DNA of 10,875 nt, taken from assembly GCA_910585855.1 (NCBI GenBank), contig CAJUGZ010000062.1, positions 1 through 10,875 of the forward strand, in the 5' to 3' direction. Every line of letters begins with the position of its first letter. Position 1 is the stretch's first letter. A model generated the notes under the pieces. The model was not told where the DNA came from and ran no database searches. It saw only the letters and a program-made list of their open reading frames with translations. The position numbers were made by a program, and so were the translations under genes. This stretch comes from an uncultured Lachnospiraceae bacterium. Its GTDB lineage: Bacteria; Bacillota_A; Clostridia; Lachnospirales; Lachnospiraceae. Positions 7,539 through 10,875 of this stretch are shown piece by piece.

Positions 7539-7640
7539 TTAAGTAAAGAAAAACAAAATTTATTATTGTATGGAGGAATAAGCTTGATTGGATGGATTGC
7601 ATTATTAACGGTTGTTATCAATGCATATGTATTTTTATAA
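7539..7640 (+). pseudogene. 3' remnant of a lost membrane-protein gene
   Basis: Directly after scar A an open frame of 33 codons reads LSKEKQNLLLYGG, then one clear membrane helix rich in I, L and V, then TAA. It is a typical C-terminus: a basic segment, one last transmembrane helix and a two- or three-residue tail. A longer open frame through the IS from 7386 exists, but the part before 7539 is antisense IS sequence, so the combined 84-residue ORF is artefactual. No own start or ribosome binding site is visible. The parent family is not recognisable from one helix; polytopic transferases and YfhO-like proteins are possible given the setting. The rest of the gene was probably lost in an IS-linked deletion. 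Confidence 0.55.
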
Positions 7641-7680
7641 ACCATTATATAATTGAAATTGATAGAATCTATAATGAAAA

Positions 7681-7687
7681 AAGGAGG
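7681..7687 (+). promoter_or_regulatory. Ribosome binding site of the GT2 gene
   Basis: AAGGAGG precedes the ATG at 7699 by 11 bases. A TATAAT at 7670-7675 lies just upstream, but no -35 box at normal spacing was found, so I do not call a promoter. Confidence 0.65.
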
Positions 7688-7698
7688 ATACAGAAAAG

Positions 7699-8397
7699 AT
7701 GAAAACATTAATAATTATACCGGCTTATAATGAAGAAAAAAATATTGAAAAAGTAGTAGATAATCTAATCAATCATTATTCTCAGTATGACTATATTGTA
7801 GTAAATGATGGTTCAAAAGATTCTACTGGTATGATATGCAAAAAAAATCGATATAATCTGCTGGATTTACCCATTAATTTAGGACTTGCAGGTGGAATTC
7901 AGACAGGATTTCAATATGCTTATGAACATGGATATAGTTATGCGTTGCAGTTTGATGGGGATGGACAACATCAGCCGCAATACATTGAAAAAATGTTAGA
8001 GAAAATGAAGATGGAAAAAGCAGATATTGTAATTGGATCAAGATTTTTGGAACAAAAGAAGCCAAAGAATCTGCGAATGATAGGAAGTAATTTTCTTCAA
8101 ACCATTATTTATGTTACTACGAAGAAGAAAATTACAGATCCAACTTCTGGGATGCGATTATTTAATCGGGAAATGATAAAAAAGTTTGCCTATACTATGA
8201 ATTATGGACCAGAACCAGATACAATTTCTTATTTAGTTCGTTGTGGCAGTAAAATTGAGGAAGTACAGGTAGAGATGAAGGAACGAGAGGCAGGAGAAAG
8301 CTATTTAAATTTAAAACGTTCGATTCAATATATGTTACAAATGTGTATGTCTATTATATTTATTCAGATGTTTAGAAAAAGGGAGAAGCTAACATGA
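7699..8397 (+). CDS. GT2 polyprenyl-phosphate sugar synthase (DPM1-like)
   Basis: A 232-residue family 2 glycosyltransferase with a GT-A fold. The N-terminus has the IIIPAYNEE strand-loop (residues 5-13), then VNDGSKDST with D37 for nucleotide contact, NLGLAGGIQTG, and the metal-binding DGD at 86-88 in FDGDGQH. TDPTSGMRLF, further on, is typical of the dolichol-phosphate mannose synthase-like subgroup. These enzymes transfer a sugar from a nucleotide sugar to polyprenyl phosphate on the cytoplasmic face of the membrane. There are no membrane anchors apart from a mildly hydrophobic C-terminal helix near 210-226. It overlaps the DUF2304 gene by four bases (ATGA), indicating translational coupling and a shared complex or function. 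The sugar it uses cannot be read from sequence. Confidence 0.87.
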   Translation: MKTLIIIPAYNEEKNIEKVVDNLINHYSQYDYIVVNDGSKDSTGMICKKNRYNLLDLPINLGLAGGIQTGFQYAYEHGYSYALQFDGDGQHQPQYIEKMLEKMKMEKADIVIGSRFLEQKKPKNLRMIGSNFLQTIIYVTTKKKITDPTSGMRLFNREMIKKFAYTMNYGPEPDTISYLVRCGSKIEEVQVEMKEREAGESYLNLKRSIQYMLQMCMSIIFIQMFRKREKLT

Positions 8398-8765
8398 CAA
8401 CAATACTAAGGATAGTTTTAATTATAACATGTTTATTAACTTGTTATTATACCTTACATAAAATAAGAAAGGCGCAGATGCAGATTGAAGATTCTATTTT
8501 TTGGATTTTAATTTCTGTTTTATTGGTATTTATTAGTCTTTTTCCGGGAATTGCATATAATATATCAAGTTTATTAGGAATTGGTTCACCTGTTAATTTT
8601 GTATTTTTAGCAATGATATTTATTTTATTATTTAAGGTATTTTCCATGTCAATTAAAATATCACAACTTGAGTATAAGATTCGAAATTTGGTACAGCAGA
8701 TTGCAAAGAAAACAAATGAAATTGAGAAAAAAATAAATCAGAAAGAGGAAGATGAAAAAGTTTAA
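8394..8765 (+). CDS. DUF2304 membrane protein
   Basis: A 123-residue protein with three hydrophobic segments (about 3-20, 33-56 and 66-84) and a charged C-terminal coiled-coil tail rich in K, E, Q and I. This is the expected size and layout of DUF2304, a family usually encoded right after a DPM1-like GT2. The function is not established. Partnering with the GT2 enzyme, for example as a membrane anchor, is the usual inference and fits the ATGA overlap here. A second, broken copy of the same family lies at 9456-9592. Confidence 0.8.
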   Translation: MTTILRIVLIITCLLTCYYTLHKIRKAQMQIEDSIFWILISVLLVFISLFPGIAYNISSLLGIGSPVNFVFLAMIFILLFKVFSMSIKISQLEYKIRNLVQQIAKKTNEIEKKINQKEEDEKV

Positions 8766-8782
8766 CAGAAAGGAAATTTTCG

Positions 8783-9127
8783 ATGAAATATGTTTTGTGT
8801 GTAGTATATCTTTTGTTTTCCATATCTGGATTAACATTTATGAAGTTAGGAAGCAGGGAAGGAACGAAAATACTTTTTGAAATATTGGGAATTCGATTTA
8901 CTGTTCCGTCTTTGATAGGATATGGATGTTATATGATAAGTTTTTTATTATATACAGTTGTAATAACAAAATTTGATTTAAGTTATATTATTCCAGTTTT
9001 AGGAGGAGTTGTAAATGTTTCAATTTTGATTATTGCTATTTTTCTTTTGCATGAAAAAGTTACTTTATTGTCTTTAGTAGGTAGCGGATTGATTATAACA
9101 GGAGTGATTCTTACTAATATAAAATAG
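8783..9127 (+). CDS. Small EamA/SMR-type membrane transporter, probable lipid-linked sugar flippase
   Basis: A 114-residue protein made of four hydrophobic helices, the size of EmrE and ArnE/ArnF. The third and fourth helices follow the family pattern: LSYIIPVLGGVVNVS, then a short charged turn LLHEKVT, then LVGSGLIITGVIL. Relatives either export cationic drugs or flip polyprenyl-phosphate-linked sugars. Lying 17 bases after DUF2304, in a series that also has GT2 and GT-C enzymes, flipping of the lipid-linked sugar is the better guess. The N-terminal helix lacks the Glu that drug-exporting SMR proteins use (it reads VVYLLFSISGLTFMKLG), which also argues against a drug pump. Confidence 0.8.
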   Translation: MKYVLCVVYLLFSISGLTFMKLGSREGTKILFEILGIRFTVPSLIGYGCYMISFLLYTVVITKFDLSYIIPVLGGVVNVSILIIAIFLLHEKVTLLSLVGSGLIITGVILTNIK

Positions 9128-9180
9128 GAAAAGGAATAAAAAAGGTAAAAGATAAAGAATTTGCGAAAGGATATAATAAA

Positions 9181-9316
9181 ATGAAGAAAACAGCATTAAT
9201 AACAGGTATTGCTGGACAGGATGGTTCTTTTCTTTCAGAATTTCTTTTAGAAAAAGGGTATGAAGTAAAATTTTTATTTACATTATGGAGATTTGACAGA
9301 TTCAATAAGTCTTGTG
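9181..9316 (+). pseudogene. gmd: Broken GDP-mannose 4,6-dehydratase fragment
   Basis: The first 29 codons are an excellent match to the Gmd N-terminus: TALITGIAGQDGSFLSEF, then LLEKGYEV, containing the NADP-binding glycine motif. The reading frame then leaves the family. Shifted by +1, bases 9269-9316 encode NFYLHYGDLTDSISLV, the Gmd segment normally found about 28 residues further on. So ~80 bp (residues ~30-56) are missing out of frame. Right after that segment the DNA becomes IS scar B and the remaining ~80% of gmd is absent. Intact Gmd makes GDP-4-keto-6-deoxymannose, precursor of GDP-fucose, GDP-rhamnose and GDP-perosamine. The start keeps an AAAGGA site, so an 80-residue chimeric peptide ending in IS sequence (stop 9421-9423) could still be translated, but it cannot be an enzyme. 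Confidence 0.85.
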
Positions 9317-9455
9317 GCGGACAAATCCGAGAGCAGATATTTTATGCCATTTTCGTAGAAAATATCGAAACCCATATAAAATTAAATACGATAATGAATG
9401 CCTTAAAACAGTTGATTCAGTAACGGGGATATCATTTATAAAGTTGTAAAATGGT
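9317..9455 (+). mobile_element. IS remnant, scar B, one end only
   Basis: 139 bp matching the reverse complement of scar A's 7317-7444. It carries the transposase-like 3' frame (GQIREQIFYAIFVENIETHIK... then NTIMNALKQLIQ and TAA) and the terminal repeat at 9440-9455, which differs from scar A's at one base (15 of 16). The other terminal repeat and all upstream IS sequence are missing; the left edge joins gmd sequence after codon gtg at 9314-9316. It therefore marks a deletion junction, not a simple insertion. It keeps 11 bases that scar A has lost, so B has the more original 3' end. Confidence 0.75.
9317..9455 (-). repeat. Long inverted repeat, right arm
   Basis: Reverse-complement partner of 7317-7444. 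The inverted arrangement could in principle allow recombination that flips the ~1.9 kb between the arms, but it is short for RecA-dependent exchange. Confidence 0.8.
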
Positions 9456-9592
9456 GAATGTTGGCATTAAAATATATTTTATTGATTTTAATGTCATTAA
9501 CAGCGATTGTTTCAAAACAGACAGAAAGAATTCAAAATTTAGCCCAAAATAATGTCATGTTGGAAAAAAGAATCTGTGAATTAGAAAAATAG
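9456..9592 (+). pseudogene. 3' remnant of a second DUF2304 gene
   Basis: Starting right at the IS edge, an open frame gives MLALKYILLILMSLTAIV followed by a charged tail with ERIQNLAQNN and CELEK, then TAG at 9590-9592. One hydrophobic helix plus a K/E/Q-rich coiled coil, with I.NL.Q spacing like that of the intact DUF2304 protein (RIQNLAQ against KIRNLVQ), identifies it as the C-terminal third of a DUF2304 protein. The ATG at 9458 has no ribosome binding site. The tail is not identical to the intact copy, so this is a different paralogue rather than a recent duplicate. It implies that a second GT2-DUF2304 pair once stood between gmd and the GT4 gene. Confidence 0.65.
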
Positions 9593-9604
9593 GAGGATAT
9601 TATA
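9591..9604 (+). promoter_or_regulatory. Strong ribosome binding site facing an ATA codon
   Basis: AGGAGG at 9591-9596 is followed after five bases by ATA (9602-9604), in frame with the downstream glycosyltransferase. Reading from there gives (M)NKIGIVTVHFLPYLGGVE, the standard N-terminus of GT4 enzymes. The natural start was probably ATG and is now ATA, or ATA is used at low efficiency. Confidence 0.65.
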
Positions 9605-9634
9605 AATAAAATAGGAATTGTTACGGTACATTTT

Positions 9635-10732
9635 TTGCCGTATTTAGGAGGTGTAGAAAGATATACTTATAATTTAGCAAAAGGTTTGCTGAAGGCAGGA
9701 AAGAAAGTAATTATTATTACTTCATTAATGGAAAATTTATCTGAGAAAGAAGTATGGGAAGGAATGATTATTTATCGTCTGCCATCCTTTTTATTTATGA
9801 AGGGAAGGATGCCTGTTTTAAAGTGGAATAAGGAGTGTAAAAGTAAAATCAAAGAGATAGAACAAGAACAACTGGATGGAATCATTATCAATACACATCT
9901 ATATATGTTATCTTATTGGGGGGCTTATTTTTTCGGGGGGGGTAAAAAAGCAAAGAAGGTAATTTTATTAGAACATGGAACAGCACATATGAATTTAAAT
10001 TCTGTGTGGCTGAATCAAATCGGTAAAATATATGAGCATGTATTAATGATAGGAATAAAAAAATATGTTTCAGATTTTTATGGTGTTTCTTTAGCATGTA
10101 ATAAATGGTTAGAACATTTTAAAGTAAAAGCAAAAGGAGTTTTTTACAATGCTGTGGATTTAGAAGAACTAAAAGAAGGAAATCCTTATTATAGAAAAAA
10201 ATTGCAAATAGGAAAAGAAAAAATTCTTGTTTCTTTTGTTGGAAGATTGATAGAAGAAAAAGGGATTCGCAAACTTTGTAAAGCATTTGAAATATTAGAT
10301 AAAACAAAAGTTTGTTTGATTGTAGCAGGGGATGGAGAATTGTATTTGGAATTAAAACAGAGTTATCCTGATGTGATTTGGTTAGGAGCAGTAGAACATA
10401 AAAAGGTAATTCAGCTATTAAGTGAAACCGATATTTATGTGTTGCCTACTGATTATCCAGAAGGATTTCCTACTGCAACATTAGAGGCAGCAATGTGCGG
10501 CTGTTGTATTATTACTACTTGTGCAGGAGGAACAGAGGAATTGATATGTGATTCTTCTTATGGAATTTTAATGAAAGAAAATTCTATTTCAGAGATAAAA
10601 GAAGAATTAGAAAAGTTATTAAAGAATCCAGAAAAGATAAGGCAAATGGGTGAAAGAGTTCAAATTCGAGTAAAAAGTCATTTTACATGGGACGTTACAA
10701 TAAAAAGAGTAATAAAAGAATTTAATGAATAG
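9635..10732 (+). CDS. GT4 glycosyltransferase with probably damaged start codon
   Basis: A retaining GT-B glycosyltransferase of family 4. From the TTG at 9635 it has 365 residues, but family homology clearly begins 11 codons earlier, at ATA 9602 (KIGIVTVHFLP is the first beta strand). LPYLGGVERYTYNLAKGL is the N-terminal acceptor/donor loop, FVGRLIEEKG (~residue 200) starts the C-terminal lobe, and E276...E284 in EGFPTATLE is the E-x7-E donor-site motif. It has no membrane segments and acts in the cytoplasm on a glycan intermediate. Initiation at TTG 9635 lacks a ribosome binding site and would remove part of the first strand, so activity may be low unless ATA works. A G8 run at 9935-9942 and a G6 run at 9918-9923 lie inside. 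The rest of the frame is intact, so recent start loss, tolerated ATA use, or a sequencing error are all possible. Confidence 0.8.
   Translation: MPYLGGVERYTYNLAKGLLKAGKKVIIITSLMENLSEKEVWEGMIIYRLPSFLFMKGRMPVLKWNKECKSKIKEIEQEQLDGIIINTHLYMLSYWGAYFFGGGKKAKKVILLEHGTAHMNLNSVWLNQIGKIYEHVLMIGIKKYVSDFYGVSLACNKWLEHFKVKAKGVFYNAVDLEELKEGNPYYRKKLQIGKEKILVSFVGRLIEEKGIRKLCKAFEILDKTKVCLIVAGDGELYLELKQSYPDVIWLGAVEHKKVIQLLSETDIYVLPTDYPEGFPTATLEAAMCGCCIITTCAGGTEELICDSSYGILMKENSISEIKEELEKLLKNPEKIRQMGERVQIRVKSHFTWDVTIKRVIKEFNE
9918..9942 (+). repeat. Paired G6 and G8 homopolymers in the GT4 gene
   Basis: G6 at 9918-9923 and G8 at 9935-9942 lie 11 bases apart inside an AT-rich gene. At the G8 run the present codons are ttc ggg ggg ggt aaa. 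Nine G would give ttc ggg ggg ggg taa, an immediate stop; seven G reach taa after a few codons. Either slip removes the C-terminal donor-binding lobe. This is the form of a slipped-strand on/off switch. Confidence 0.65.
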
Positions 10733-10765
10733 AGTAAAAGAATAAATGAAAAAGGATGTGAAAGA

Positions 10766-10875
10766 ATGAATCCAATTAAAGTAGCCATTATTGGAGCTGG
10801 AAATATTTCCAATACAAGACATATTCCCAGTTTATTATTACAGAAAGAATTATTTGCAATTGTTGGAATTATTAG
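10766..10875 (+). CDS. Gfo/Idh/MocA-type oxidoreductase, N-terminal part only
   Basis: The first 36 codons are visible before the window ends. They read MNPIKVAIIGAGNISNTRHI and continue as a helix and second strand, the N-terminal Rossmann fold of Gfo/Idh/MocA dehydrogenases. GAGNIS is the dinucleotide-binding loop, with Ser where the last Gly often sits, which is usual in this family. In glycan loci such enzymes oxidise or reduce nucleotide sugars, for example at C3 in amino-sugar synthesis. A partial AAGG site lies about 10 bases before the ATG, and the gene starts 33 bases after the GT4 stop. Substrate cannot be inferred from this part. Confidence 0.75.
   Translation, partial: MNPIKVAIIGAGNISNTRHIPSLLLQKELFAIVGII

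Noticed and set aside
7386..7640. An 84-codon + strand ORF across the intergenic region
   Set aside because: Codons before 7539 are antisense to the IS transposase relic. Only the last ~33 codons look protein-like, so I list that part as a remnant.
7653..7675. TTGAAA ... TATAAT promoter before GT2
   Set aside because: The spacer is only 11 bases, too short for a sigma-A promoter. The DNA is AT-rich and such boxes are expected by chance.
9309..9316. GTCTTGTG shared between the edge of scar B and scar A at 7499-7506, as a possible recombination site
   Set aside because: At 9309-9316 the bases are explained as gmd coding sequence (SLV), so an eight-base match is best treated as chance.
9181..9423. 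An 80-codon intact epimerase-like ORF
   Set aside because: Only the first 29 codons belong to Gmd in this frame. The middle is Gmd in the wrong frame and the end is IS sequence, so it is a chimera.
1..10875. CRISPR array, tRNA, rRNA, riboswitch or toxin-antitoxin system
   Set aside because: No regularly spaced repeats, cloverleaf or conserved RNA motifs, and no paired small toxin/antitoxin genes were seen.

Overview
The window looks like part of a surface-glycan or protein-glycosylation locus from a low-GC Bacillota, most likely class Clostridia (Lachnospiraceae-like). This rests on strong AGGAGG-type ribosome binding sites, TTG starts, AT-rich codon use, and the mix of large multidomain glycosyltransferases with polyprenyl-phosphate sugar machinery. 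No species-level marker is present. Every recognisable gene is on the + strand, and most gaps are short enough for operon-like transcription.

Region 1 (about 134-5186) has visibly higher GC. It holds three cytosolic genes: a 692-aa glycosyltransferase/SAM-methyltransferase fusion, a 164-aa protein with a DUF4214-like helical segment, and an 807-aa protein that joins a GT4 glycosyltransferase to a second DDD-containing domain and a beta-rich C-terminus. The likely job is assembling, and perhaps methyl-capping, a glycan in the cytoplasm.

Region 2 (5211-9127) is more AT-rich and encodes a membrane module: a GT-C (GT39/PMT-like) transferase, a GT2 dolichol-phosphate-mannose-synthase-like enzyme, a DUF2304 membrane protein and an SMR/EamA-type small flippase. 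Together these can load a sugar onto polyprenyl phosphate, flip it and transfer it outside the membrane.

The module carries two scars of the same insertion sequence in opposite orientation. Scar A (7317-7537) is a 221-bp element with perfect 16-bp terminal inverted repeats and the 3' end of an apparent transposase gene. It sits against the last ~33 codons of a lost membrane-protein gene. Scar B (9317-9455) keeps one end only. It is fused on its left to a wrecked GDP-mannose 4,6-dehydratase gene (gmd), which also has a separate internal out-of-frame deletion. On its right it meets the last ~45 codons of a second DUF2304 gene. The simplest history is IS-associated deletion of most of gmd and probably of a second GT2-DUF2304 cassette.

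Region 3 (9600-10875) holds a GT4 glycosyltransferase and the first 36 codons of a Gfo/Idh/MocA-type oxidoreductase cut by the window edge. The GT4 gene has an apparent ATG-to-ATA start and an internal run of eight G, where a one-base slip either way gives a stop codon at once or within a few codons. No rRNA, tRNA, CRISPR array or riboswitch was recognised. The most notable content is a glycan locus caught during remodelling: decayed sugar-nucleotide and donor-lipid genes, IS scars, and G-tracts that could switch glycosyltransferases on and off.
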